Positions 21,585 through 32,647 of a stretch of 64,000 nt of DNA are shown piece after piece (the first letter of the stretch is position 1; each line of letters begins with the position of its first letter). Under the pieces are notes generated by a model. It saw only the letters and a program-made list of their open reading frames with translations. It was not told the DNA's origin and searched no databases. The position numbers and the translations under genes were made by a program. The DNA comes from Blepharisma japonicum (taxonomy: Eukaryota; Ciliophora; Heterotrichea; Heterotrichida; Blepharismidae), in assembly GCA_949751835.1 (NCBI GenBank), contig CATKHK010000052.1:186001-250000 (forward strand). Direction: 5' to 3'.

Positions 21585-22697
21585 CTATAAGTATAAAAAT
21601 AATACCAGCCCTTCAACTAAATACATCAAAATCCCATTATCATCGTCATCATTGTCATCTACCATTTTCTCATACGCTTGTTTCCAGAAATTATACTCTA
21701 CTTCATAAATAGTGCTCACGCACATATCATTTTTCTGTATATAAGGCCATCTTTCTACCTTAAGTTGAAAATATATCAGTGTGGTTGCATCATTTGTATT
21801 CCACCAGTCTGTAATACAATTCCAAGCATTTCTTCTCATCGTATGGCACTGTTTTACGCTTTCGCTATGATATCATTTTGTCATTATTTTAATAAATTTC
21901 TCAAATGGCTCATCATTAGGGAATAAATTGCAAAAAGCTTCCCCCTCTGGATTATACCCACAAGAGCAGTTAGTATAAAAGCTTGTCTTAAATAAATCGT
22001 CAGTCGTTGACTCACATGACGTGTCTGAGTCACAGGACATTGGCACTTTTTTGGATGAAGACAGCGGCTTTGTGCAAACAATTTGTTCGCCTAGCTCTGG
22101 GATCCCACACATATTAGAAGAGCATAATATATTTATCCCTTCAGGAGAGCAAGATTTTACAGTCTCATGAGGCAAAATGCTATAATAAGGTCTACACGTT
22201 CCTTCTGTTGAGTGGGTATTTTCATCAATATCACAGCCTAGCCAATTTTCGCAGTCAAATTCTGATCTGCACCCTTTTCCGCCATCTGAGATTAATTTTG
22301 TGCATACATTTGTAGGGCTGCAATAAAGCCCGATATCACAGTCCAAAGATGAGGTACAGCTTTGATTTTCTAAAGTTCCTCGACAGACACCTTGGAGACA
22401 GCCTTGTTTTGAATGTACACAATCTGAGCTGGTGGTGCATTTTTCACCTGGATATATAAGAGAGGCTGTGGGCTGAACTTGACTACATGTTTCATTTGAA
22501 GGAGTAAGCTCGCTTGGAGGAAGACAATAAGGTTTTTCTATTTCTGTGCATAGTTGAAGAAAATACCCATTAGCGCTTTGATCCCAATATATGCATTGAT
22601 TTTGCTGAAAATTTTGGTTTGGAGTTTTACATTGATATGAGCTACAAGAAAGACTGCTAACTATATCCAGAGCTAGTAGAATTAGAAGAATTGGCAT
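21585..22697 (-). CDS. Secreted or surface Cys-rich protein
   Basis: 370 aa, with TGA at about 21870 read as Trp ('KIMTKWYHSESVKQC'). The N-terminus 'MPILLILLALDIVSSLSC' is a clear signal peptide. More than 20 cysteines follow in short modules ('GEKCTTSSDCVHSKQGC', 'SCTSSLDCDIGLYCSP'), like EB or Dickkopf-type Cys repeats. The C-terminus ends in an acidic run (DDNDDDDNG) and a short hydrophobic tail, perhaps a GPI-anchor signal (inference). It lies 80 bp after another secretory-pathway gene on the same strand. No exact family was recognised. Confidence 0.75.
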
Positions 22698-22777
22698 TTA
22701 TTTCGTGTTTTACATATTTTCACCATGTTTATAAGAGTTCAATATATAATAAAATAGATTTATTATCATTATTCGTG

Positions 22778-24082
22778 TTAAACTGTCTTCAATTCTAAAT
22801 CTTCTCCTGTATTATGCTCTCCTTTAGCCCTCCTTTTAATAGTAAACCACAAGAACCCAAGAATTAAATACATCACAGCAATCCCTAATATTAAATATAG
22901 ATTGCTTAAAATCCCAGAATCAGAGTCAATAATAATTTGTGACTTCTTGCAATGCTTGTAGACAGAAATTTCTGCTTTAGACTGCTCCTGCTGAAAAACC
23001 AAGGTAACCAGAGAGCTATTTTAAAATTACCTTCCATCATTTAGACATCTGTAATTTAGCTTGAATATTTCGTGGATAGGGTTTATAATAAGTGAATCAT
23101 ATAAAATATCAGGTTGCATTATTTCAGTATTAGCTGTTATAATTGGAGGCGCTAAATTTATATAATCAAAAGATGATAGATAAAAAGATGTTGAAGGGAC
23201 AGAACTGTCAATATCAAAAGGTGTAGAGCCATATAGCGATTTTCCTGACTCCATTATATCATTATCATATTGAGAAAAGCCGATATTTAGGTTTAAAATA
23301 TTGCTTTCAGCTTTATCATTGTGCCGAAATGCAAAACCAACTGAGTCAAATGGAGGGATATTTAGCCTTACGTGGACAATTTCATTGTCATTTCCGGAGA
23401 ACTCTAATTCTAAATAAGAATCTGCAGCAGTAATATAGCCAGCTTTTGGTAAAGATCCTGACAGCTTGACTTCAGAATTTGAGGTAACTTTTATATCTTC
23501 AACTTTTTGTATTCCTTTTAAGATTTTTGTGATAAAAGACAGATTTCCTGTGATTTCTTTTTTCCCATCAACCCATTGGTCATTTGTAATTCCTCCAGAT
23601 ATCACCTCTTCGTCGTTAAAAAGCACTGATAAATCATTTCTCAGCCCACTGTAGCAGGTTTTTGAAAATTCCAACTCATATGTCTGGTTGTCTAATTTTA
23701 TGTCTAAGAGAATGTCACTTGAACCATCCTTTATGCAATCAAAGTTAATAGTAAAGGCTTTTGGGATCGGGGATGCATTGATTGATATCATTGACTCTTG
23801 ACTTGATATATTTTTATTAGGAAGTTTGCTAATAGAAGTTAATACAGTTTTTGAGTCTATAGAATCTATCATGATGGTAACGTTGTAGGAATTGCTGATT
23901 GACCATATTCAGAATGTTTGCATTGAGCTGTAATCTATATCTGGCAAAGAAAGAACTTTGGGATATGTGTCACCGACTATTGAGCCATTTGATATAATGT
24001 TTGGATCGAGATTTGGTAGATAAGATAATGAAATATCATTGATAAATGCACTCGCACCAATTATTAGGAAATAGATAATCAT
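22778..24082 (-). CDS. Type I membrane protein, unknown
   Basis: 429 aa with a 15-nt intron (23016-23030) and a TGA read as Trp ('QTFWIWSISN'). The start is the first ATG, giving the signal peptide 'MIIYFLIIGASAF'. The ectodomain is about 350 residues, rich in Ser, Asp and Asn with several N-x-S/T sites. Then comes one membrane segment ('LYLILGIAVMYLILGFLWF') with a basic stop-transfer (KRR) and a tail of about 17 residues. This is a surface or endomembrane protein of unknown role. Confidence 0.75.
23016..23030 (-). other. 15-nt intron
   Basis: Reads GTAATTTTAAAATAG on the minus strand, with A at position 10. It joins 'RCLNDG' to 'SSLVTLVFQQEQ' just before the membrane segment of the type I protein. 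Confidence 0.85.
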
Positions 24083-24680
24083 TTTCTTAGTAGGAAATAT
24101 GAAATGGAGCCAAACCAAAATGTCTAAAGATGATAGAAGCAAGCTTATCAGATTTTTAAGACTATCAAATTATAATGAATTAGAAATTAATTCTGATAAA
24201 TCGTTAAGAACCGAACAGAATATTAAATATCTTTTTATCTGATCATTACAACAGTGTAGCCCATACAGGATATTAGCAATAAATAAGTAAACTTCTTAAT
24301 TGTTACTTTCATACATTTATTAATGAAATATATCATTTTCAATTTAAAAATGTAATTTAAGTAAATAATCATAATATTTTTGCATTCAAAAAAGCTACCT
24401 TGCAGAATAATTTTAAAAATCTCAAAATAAGAATAATTTCGTTTTTGTGCATTCTAGTTCCAATTTTTCTTGATAATTATATATTTAAGATGAGTCATGA
24501 AAATATTAATCAGGGCATAGTATAATCTACCTGAAAACATTTTATCCTAACATATTTTTGGTGAAAATATTTTCATCAATAATGACTCAAATAATATTAA
24601 ATCTTACAAACTTTACTTATTAAAATTGCACCCATTAATGATTTAAGTTCTGTAAATAACGTAATTTATTTAAATTTAAA
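24083..24680. other. Intergenic, divergent 5' region with an interrupted inverted repeat
   Basis: 598 bp between divergent genes, AT-rich. The 17-mer TGAGTCATGAAAATATT (24491-24507) has its reverse complement at 24566-24589, split by six bases (AATATTTTCAT, then TGACTCA). A perfect palindrome TGAAAATATTTTCA overlaps the second arm. No open frame was seen. Confidence 0.5.
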
Positions 24681-26366
24681 ATGTTAGCAGTTAACGAACT
24701 TCCTCAACATATTTCGTTCCTCCAAACTTACTTAGTTCAGCCATGCACAAGGCAGTGTTACAGCCAACAAACCTGCTTGAACTATCATTCTCTTTCAGAA
24801 CGAAGAAGAAGCCCATTCCTCAGTTCTGGAAATCTTGCCTATACAGCTGTTATGTGTCATCAGCTTATCCAAGGAAAAAATTGTTCGAAAGGAGACTCCT
24901 GCTCGTCCTGCCACACCTTTACTGAGCTTAATTATCACCCCAGCAAGTATAAAACTACATGGTGTAGCCAAGAAGACTGCAGAGGACCAACACTATGCGC
25001 CGATGCCCATCGAGATTTTGAGCCTCTTCGGATTTTCCAAGCGACCCCTAAGGCTCATTCAGTGTCCACACTTGTAGAAAAGCCTGATCATCTCGATCTC
25101 TCCCATTTCAAAACTCAGCCTTGCAAGATCACAACTCCTCATAACCCTAAACATTGTGAATTTTACCACTCAAATCGTGACAAAAGAAGACTTGACCCTT
25201 ACTCTCCAGATTTATGTGGAGATGGCGAAAAAGAAATCTGTGGAAATGAAGCCTGTGATAAATCTCACAATAGGGTTGAGCAACTTTACCACCCTGAAAA
25301 ATATAAAACGAAATTTTGCACCTTTTTCCCTTATAAAACAGAAAATTGTGACTATGGGAATTTTTGCAGTTTTGCACACTCAGAAGATGATATTAAGGTA
25401 GAACTTATTCATAACTACCCAAGGGACCATAATTTTTATCTGAATCATTTTAAAACGGTTTGGTGTCCTTTTAATTCGCCACATGATAAAGCTTTGTGTG
25501 TTTATGCTCACAACTGGCAGGATTTCAGGAGAAAACCTAATCAGGTTGACTATGAATCTTTGCCTTGCCCGAACTGAAAATCCTCAACTTTTATTTTAAG
25601 CTACGAAGAAGGTGGATGTCCCAATATGATGAGCTGCACCCGCTGTCATGGATGAAAAGAAATCGAATATCACCCTAGGACTTACAAAACCAGATCATGC
25701 ACGCTTGGCAGAAACTGTCCAAAAATGCAAGACTGTCCTTTCTATCACAGTGCAAAGGACAGAAGAATCATTGATAGTTCTCCATTCAAAGAGTACCCAA
25801 TAAATAGCAACTATAAGTCCCAAACCCCTCATCCACAAAAATGCATGCTCTCCCCAGACCCTCACCAAAAAATCGCCCAAACCCCGTTCTGCATGAATAA
25901 GCCCTTTTCCTTTGGATTTATTCCTACAGAAAACGTAGCCACTGTAAACCATATAAATAGCACAACTGACGAATATGTGCTTCATAGAGGAATAGCTGCT
26001 AGGAAAGGTTTATCTGCAGAAGCTAGCAGCTTTAATTCAGAAAACAATGCAAATCTTGACCCTAGAGTCTTGCAATTTTTGGCAAGACATAAATTGAGGC
26101 ACCTGAAAAATATGTTTGTAGGTGTCAAATGGGAAGATTTAGGTAGCGTAAAATTGGACGGCGGGTATGCAGAACTATTATCGAAAGCTTTACAAGAGGA
26201 AAAAGCAGAAATGGAGATGGCTGATGAACTTTTTGACCATGTGTTTACAAAAGAGCTGAAAAATGAGGATTTAATTATCAATAAAAATGTGTGGAAAATG
26301 GAAAACCCCAAGAAAGGGAATGCTCCAGTCACATTTTCGTCCTTTCCGACTTTTAGTATTTGGTAA
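24681..26366 (+). CDS. Unkempt-like multi-CCCH zinc-finger protein
   Basis: 561 aa, ATG to TAA, with two in-frame TGA read as Trp ('PCPNWKSSTF', 'RCHGWKEIEYHP'). At least six Cys-Cys-Cys-His fingers fill residues about 20-370, including 'CKITTPHNPKHCEFYH' followed by 'SNRDKRR', 'FCTFFPYKTENCDYGNFC', 'CPFNSPHDKALCVYAH' and 'GRNCPKMQDCPFYH'. This finger type with 'YKT..C' spacing is that of animal Unkempt and plant RR-TZF proteins, which bind mRNA and control translation or decay. The C-terminal 140 residues are helical and unrelated to anything recognised. Confidence 0.8.
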
Positions 26367-26417
26367 GGAACAATTTTAAATAGTTTTAAATTTTTTATTT
26401 TAAATGGATTTTTAAAA

Positions 26418-27806
26418 TTATGTTAACATTTTCCCTTCTAAATTGATTGCCATAAAATCCATGATTTTACTCTGCTGCTCGATCAGCTCGTCCAGGCTGC
26501 TATCGATTTCAAGCTGCTTGCTCTGGAGGTTGGCACATTTTGATTGAAGACTTGGGACGTTACCGATAAGCTTTTTGGTAGTAACTATTTTTCCTTCTAG
26601 TTTTTCTTGCAAATCATAGAGCATTTCAGCAGCGGTGATATCCATTAAACTGCTGAGTTCTGTTTGTCTTTTAAAACTATGAGCTTTTTGTCTTAATTTT
26701 ATCATATTCCCAAGCTTTTTAACAGGATCTCCTTGTGACTTTTTACAAATTAAAGCTTGTTTTATTACTTCTTTTGCAGAGAAATACCATTTCTCTTCAT
26801 TAGCTTTATTTCTAATTCCCATATACGCTAAGGTCTGATTTTTATCAAATTCACTTGTTATAGTCAGCGCAACAATAAACATTGAAATAATGACCAGCCC
26901 AGAAATGCAAGCTATTGTACAAAATACACGTCCAAAATGAGTAGAGGGATAGAAATCGCCGTATCCTACTGTAAACATTGTAATAAAAGTTAACCATTCG
27001 TCATTAAATAATTGATCCATATTACTAGCCATATAAGGACCTGTAAATCCTCTTTCTACTGTTCTTATAGCAACTCCATAAATGATTATTAGCCCTGTTA
27101 AGGCTACACCTATTGTGGTGTATGGCCTGTCTTTTATGTCGGATTTGATAGCAAATATAAAGTCATTATCAGTCCCAAACTTGTGGCAAAGATCTTTGGC
27201 TAAGTTACTGTTTCACTTCGAATAGTGCCCATAAAGCCTTAAAAATAAATACATTCTTAATATCATAATCTCTAAAGCTACATCAGAAAATGTATACTTA
27301 TAAGTCCCTGAAAGCACATGCCCACTAAACGTGTAGTCTAAGCCTGGAGGAGTGAACACAATACAAATCGCTATTTCTAATGCAAGCCCTGACAGAAAAT
27401 TTGATGCGTTTAAGCCATCACTTTCTTGGTTTCTTTTTCTAAGACTCATTAAGTCTTTATTGACTCTATATCTAATAGTCAAACAAAAAACTGCTTAAAT
27501 TTTACTTAAAGCAATAGTTAGCAGCAGCTCAAAAACTCTCATTGTCAAAACCTTATGATTTGAAGTAAAATCATTGCTACGGAATTCTTCATTCTAATTT
27601 ACACTTACCTGAAAATATTCTAAAGGAATTGCAGCTAGCCCACATAAAGCTGAAATCGTGTCTATCTTTTTAAGCAGTTCCCTAACTTTGTATTGCTCAG
27701 TCAAATGTGCAAACGATAATTTGACTTTTTGCACCTTTTTGTTGTCTATAAGAATATTGTCTTGTGTTGTATTGGTGTTGTCATCTTCCATCGTCACATT
27801 GTTCAT
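26418..27806 (-). CDS. SK-type calcium-activated potassium channel
   Basis: 452 aa after removing two 15-nt introns (27492-27506, 27594-27608) and reading one TGA as Trp ('HYSKWNSNLA'). Membrane segments are seen in the N-terminal half ('LALEIAICIVFTPPG', 'IGVALTGLIIIYGVAI'). The pore 'FITMFTVGYGDFYPST' carries the K+ filter GYGD, followed by S6. The tail after S6 is a basic helical stretch ('FSAKEVIKQALICKK'), where SK channels bind calmodulin, and then a coiled coil. In ciliates such K channels shape the membrane response that reverses the ciliary beat (family knowledge). The N-terminal cytoplasmic part is short. Confidence 0.85.
27492..27506 (-). other. 15-nt intron
   Basis: Reads GTAAAATTTAAGCAG on the minus strand, with A at position 10. 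It joins 'ELLLTIAL' to 'IFCLTIRYRVN' within a membrane segment of the SK-type channel. Confidence 0.8.
27594..27608 (-). other. 15-nt intron
   Basis: Reads GTAAGTGTAAATTAG on the minus strand, with A at position 10. It removes an in-frame TAA/TAG and joins 'IPLEYFQ' to 'NEEFRSNDFTSN' in the SK-type channel. Confidence 0.85.
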
Positions 27807-27853
27807 TTTCCTTAATTTTAGTAGAATTAATTTAAGAAATAATTTTTAAGTAT

Positions 27854-28365
27854 TTATTTAGACTCTACAGAGTGAGAGCTAATAATAATGCTGATGTATG
27901 GCACAGCTTCTTTTGGGTTCCTAAGTCTAACTGTCTGAATCCCATATACATAAGCATCTTAACAGTCTTCATAAAGGTTTCCAGCTCTTTATAAACTGCG
28001 ATATAAATAGCCTCCAGGCCATTTTGAGTCGCCAAGTCTAACAGTTGGTCAAAGGTAGATTTTGGGACTTTTGAGCCTGCTCTAACGTATATAGCAGTTG
28101 AGGTTTGGAAACAATAGAGAGGCTTGAGTTCTTCTCCATCAGACAAGGTCGGAACCATAGAAAAGAAAGTCACGTTTGCCCCATGGGATTCTGGAAAATG
28201 GTCCAAAAAGTCTTTCTTGAAAACCTCCATTTCGGAGTCAGAATTCATCATTTCTGAGACTAATGAGTCGTCCCTACCAAGAATAAAAGAATAGGTTAAG
28301 CATCTTGAGGTTACGAGCTCAACACAATCGCTGCTTCTGTCTGTTGATTGATCGCTGATTGACAT
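27854..28365 (-). CDS. Ornithine decarboxylase antizyme-like protein with a frame break near its C-terminus
   Basis: From the ATG at 28365 one frame runs 166 codons to TAG at 27865. Residues about 85-145 ('TAIYVRAGSKVPKSTFDQLL', 'EAIYIAVYKELETFMKTVKM') match the antizyme core, which binds ornithine decarboxylase and sends it to the proteasome. After 'LMYMG' this frame reads unlike the family. Shifting by one base at the GGG run (27941-27943) gives 'IQTVRLRNPKEAVPYISI' to a TAA at 27854, which looks like a normal antizyme end. Antizymes usually need a +1 shift near the start; none is needed here. This may be a lost base, a sequence error or a new shift site. Confidence 0.65.
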
Positions 28366-28767
28366 TTTATCATTATAAGGGAATATGGAAAGTGGTGGTT
28401 TTTATTTTCAAAATGCCATCAGAAGCTGAAAATAGGGTTTGGTTAGGCGCACTTTTAGAAATAAAAAATGCAAAAAAAGAAATTAAAAAATTTAAGGGAG
28501 TATTAAGCTGGATTTTTTAAGAAAATAAAGCAATTCTTAGAAGAAAAGTTTTGAAAAATATGAGAAATTATAGGATAAGGGGCCTAATAGCAAATTTTAA
28601 GGATAAAAAATATAAAGGCAGTAATAGTAAAAGGTTAGTATTTAAAAAGGAGTTGATTTTGAAGTTATGGAATTTCGAGAAATGCTTTTTAAAAATAAAA
28701 ATGGTTGCTAAATATAAGTTTATTCTTCCTATAGTAAAATCTAATTTATCATTTATTATATAAAAGC
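28366..28767. other. Intergenic with a weak plus-strand open frame
   Basis: 402 bp between two minus-strand genes. On the plus strand, ATG at 28413 opens 35 codons ('MPSEAENRVWLGALLEIK') to a TAA; the same frame then stays open to 28763 with a Lys-rich, AT-driven composition. Probably chance or a remnant; no gene is called. Confidence 0.35.
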
Positions 28768-30579
28768 TTACACTTCTTCGTTTAAATGTTTCATATCAAA
28801 ATTGGGTATTTCGTTAATTTCCTGACTTTCTTCAGGATTTTCATAAGAAGGAAGCGTCAACGTCGGTTCTCCTCTATTCTCCATGTTTTGTGGCGTTTTC
28901 ACCTTATTTATAGGATACACCCTGATTGCTTGCCTTGCATTACTCTTAAACGGATTCGCTTCAATATTTTTTCTCGCCGTCTTTAACTTCAATGCTTGCA
29001 GCGAAAATCCTTCACTTTTACAGCTCTGATTAAATACAAAAGTATCATCATAATCCGCTAGCGGCGGAGTCTCATCCTTATCCTTTATCGTCATCATTTT
29101 GGTAATTTTCATAGGCTTTTCTTCCTCCTCCTCTTCAAAAATAGCTGGAATTTTGCTTTGGCTGCTATTTCTTGACACCCCAGTAGACTTGCTAGTCGTT
29201 GTAGAAATTGTTGATAATTCTTCAATAGATGATAAAGTATGGACAGTATCTTTAATTTCTCCGTCTCCTGAGTAATCAAACTCGGCAAATTCGTCATCTA
29301 TTGCATTTGGATTGTATTTTATGAAATCTGAATCAATTTCCATTGTAGTGTATTCTGGGTCAAAATTGCACATACGGAGATTTGGGCGGAAAGGAGGGAT
29401 TATTTTCTTTTTGTAGAGACGGTCCCAATGCATTTTACTGCACCATGGATGAGCTTTTATGTCTTGAAAACCATTGAGAGAGCCAAGCCGCTTGTTAGGG
29501 TCTTTGTTAAGCATTTCTGATAAGAAAGATCTGCCAGACTTAGAAATGAAATTAGGGAGAGGAAGGTCTTCATTTAATACTTTTCAGTACATTCGGGACC
29601 TATTTGAGTCATAAAAAGGTGGTAATCCTGTAAGCATTTCATAGAGGAGAGCTCCTAAGCTATAATAGTCGACACATCTCCCATGTCCTTGTCCTCTTAA
29701 CATCTCAGGACTCATATATTCAGGACTTCCGCAGAAGCTATAAGTAAGTCCATTATAAGGAATCCCTTGTTTTGAAAGCCCAAAATCAGTTAGTCGTATG
29801 TGTCCATCAATATCAAGTAAAATATTTTCTGGTTTTAGGTCTCGATAAATAATCCCATTTTCATGTAAATATTCTAATCCCAGCAGAATCTCCCCAAAAT
29901 AAAATCTTGCCTGGTCTTCAGTGAACCTTCCCAAGTTGTGAAGGTGGAAAAATAATTCCCCACCAGGGCACAGATCCATAACCAAATGCAGCTTTTCTGA
30001 AGTCTGAAATGCCCAGTGTAATTTCACTATAAAAGGATGGGCCATTCTCATCATGATGTCTTTTTCCACCAAAATTTGAGTCACTTTTTCTTCCTTTCTT
30101 ACAAAATCTTTATTTATTGTCTTTATGGCATAAAGAAGTCCTGTATCCTTTTTCCTTACTTGTACGACGGTTGAAAAGCCACCTTTTCCTATTACTTTTA
30201 TAGGAGAAAAGTGCTTGCAGGATATTATTGGGTCTTGAGGCTCTCCAAATACAGCGACCAATTCTTCATTGTCTTTGAAAGGAGAAAGTGACCTTTCATA
30301 AAGGGTCAAAAGATAGTCCAGAATGTCGGATTTCAAGGATGTGCGAAATGCGACGATCAGGTCTGGAGAATTGATGGTCCTGATTGCTTCGGAAAGTAAT
30401 CAGCCGCAGGTAAGAGAGTCGTCGGGGACATGGATTGAGATGGTGTCTGAATTAACCTTTATATTGAGAGTTTTTGCGGTTTGATTGCCAGCTGGATTCT
30501 TTCGGTATCCGCCTTTGCGGAGAATGCCTTCGTGGCCTCGCTGGAGGCGAAGTCTTGCTGCTGATTCTTGCTGTCCCAT
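28768..30579 (-). CDS. AGC-family protein kinase, likely N-myristoylated
   Basis: 603 aa with two TGA codons read as Trp ('LTCGWLLSEA', 'RMYWKVLNE'). The N-terminus MGQQES has Gly2 and Ser6, the usual N-myristoylation pattern. The kinase domain spans about 120-385: 'GKGGFSTVVQV', 'YAIKTI', 'YRDLKPENILLD' (Tyr-Arg-Asp, as in Akt and S6K), DFG, and an activation segment 'YSFCGSPEYMSPE' with Ser at the PDK1 site. The AGC tail ends in a hydrophobic motif 'FAEFDY', with Asp where many AGC kinases have a phosphorylated Ser/Thr. A low-complexity extension of about 165 residues follows. The substrate is unknown. Confidence 0.9.
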
Positions 30580-30751
30580 TATATAGTAACTTAAACTTAT
30601 CTGAATTTAAATTGATATTAGTATTCATTTACCAGCGCAGATTTTTATTAGACGCCCTTTATTAAATATCGAGTAAACAGTATGTCTATTTTAGTGAAAA
30701 TCAAAATGTTCCATAAAAGGATTTTTGCGGTTATTTTTTAATAAATTTATA

Positions 30752-31597
30752 CTAATTATAATTTGTTAATATAAAAGATTTATTTGCATCACTATAAGAT
30801 ATTTCATCTTTGCTCCAAGTTCTTTCAAGAATTGTGATTTCCTGTGAAGTATTTAGAGTAATAATTGTAGAAGAGACTGTTCCTCTCGTTGCAGGAGTCC
30901 CAAACATTTCTCCAGGATAAGGCTTAATAAAAATAGAAGCTTCATTTTCAGGTGGCTCATCATACTTAATTTCAGTCCTTAAAAGAGGCACCAAATCTAG
31001 CGTTGAAAACCTATCATTATTTTTCAAAAAATTTTCTAAATCAGCCTTCAGTCTTTTTGTCTTCTCCCATTCATTTGAAATATCAGTATTCGACATACAA
31101 TGGACTCCTTCATTAAGCCTCCTTAATCCTGAAAAAGCATTTTCAGCTTGATTTACACTTAAATAGTAAACTTCATTGTTTTTTATATCCCCAGCTAATA
31201 AATTGAAGCTTTTATAGCGAGATCTTTCAGTCCATATATCTTGGAGCTCATTAGAGATATTTACATTTTTCCTTAAAATTCGTAAAGGGATCATTCCTCG
31301 AGTTAAATAGTCGTGAATGTTTCCAGATCATAGAGAAACGCTAGGATTAGCTTGCTGTTGCTGAAGGACTTCTTGGTCTTCGTCAGTAAAATTAGTCAGT
31401 GCCACAAATTTGCCGTCCCGATTGATGCCTAATCAGGTACCACCTCCCATTAAATCTCTTCCTGCAATGATCCCTTCTCATTCGTCAGACCATTCTGCAA
31501 GCTCTGAAGTAGGCCTCTCAAATGCTTCATCTCTATTGAAAATTAGCACGAATGGGTAATTAGGATGAGAATTGAGAGCAACTGCAGTAATACACAT
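30752..31597 (-). CDS. TANGO2: TANGO2/NRDE family protein
   Basis: 281 aa from ATG at 31597, close to the human length of about 276. Three TGA codons are read as Trp, one in the family motif 'GGGTWLGINRDGKFVALTNF'. It starts with 'MCITAVALN' and has 'NRDEAFERPT', the Asn-Arg-Asp-Glu box that names the family. Family members are linked to heme handling and to Golgi and mitochondrial function. No oddity was seen. Confidence 0.9.
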
Positions 31598-32647
31598 TTT
31601 ATAATAAATTATAATTCATATTTAAATTTTAATATAAAATTAAATAAGACTTATAAGGATTGATAACTTTTTAATCGAAAGTTCTATGATGATAGTCCTT
31701 TCTTGAATGGAGGAGATAGAGCATCATGTGATAAACTTTTTGAACTGTTTTTGAGGACGCATCAAATGGCAACTGCTTTTTCATAATTGCAGCTAAAATA
31801 TTTTTCATAAAGTATTATAACAGCTCCTGAATACCCTACATATCAACTTCTGCAATATATTAGACATTCATTTATTATTTGATTTTTGATATTTCCCCCT
31901 CTACCATTCAAATTTGATACAACCGCAATGCTCAAATGCCAAACCATTGATTTATCAAATTTGATTTTAATTTCAAGGCTTTTTTCAAAATATTTAATGA
32001 ATTGCTAAGAAATGACTCCTATTTGCAAGTGAGGATAATTATACTAAGCATTATATAAAAAATGCACTAAAAATTCTAGAATCCATGGAGCAGGAATTAT
32101 ATTGATGATAACTTAAATCCATTAGTATTAGCGTAGCATTGTCAAGTCTATGGCTTGATTTTTGCTTCACAGGACTTTTAGAAGTGCAGCAAATAGATCC
32201 AAGTTAAAAAAGTGAATTTAGTGTGAGTAAATTATAACCTGCCTACCTAGATTTTTAAACTGATATGACGAGGTTAAAATCTGGCGTTCCTTTTGCAAAT
32301 ATGGAATGATATATCAGTTTTGCTATGATATTAGACAAATACTTCAAATTAGAGCATAAGAAAAAAGAATGGAAATTAAATAATAGTGTTTATTATCTTA
32401 AAATTGCTTTATAAAACTCTCTAATTACTTCTTAGAAGAGAAATTAATTACTTTGCATTTAATTAATATAGAGAAAAATCAAGAGGAATTCTTCACAAAT
32501 GTTTGATGTTATAAGATCCAGCGAATGCTGCTAGGATTTTTATCTATTATAATTTGTATAGAACTATATAGAATTTCTATGACCTTTTTCTTTATTTCTT
32601 TTAAATTCACAAATTCCCAATAAGTTCTCCTAAAATTTGATATATAA
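31598..32647. other. Long intergenic stretch with decayed coding-like sequence
   Basis: 1,050 bp between divergent genes. On the minus strand, pieces between about 31,690 and 32,100 read like protein with TGA as Trp ('GYSGAVIILYEKYFSCNYEK', 'NQWFGIWALRLYQIWMVEGE') but in different frames and with stops. This suggests a decayed gene of unknown type. The remainder is AT-rich and shows nothing. Confidence 0.4.

Noticed and set aside
27930-27960. A 15-, 23- or 29-nt intron to explain the antizyme frame break
   Set aside because: The 15-nt candidate does not change the frame, and the longer ones do not fit the intron class and would delete conserved residues.
28413-28763. Plus-strand open frame between the antizyme and kinase genes
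   Set aside because: An in-frame TAA interrupts it, no 15-nt intron removes it, and the rest is Lys/Ile-rich as expected from AT-rich DNA.
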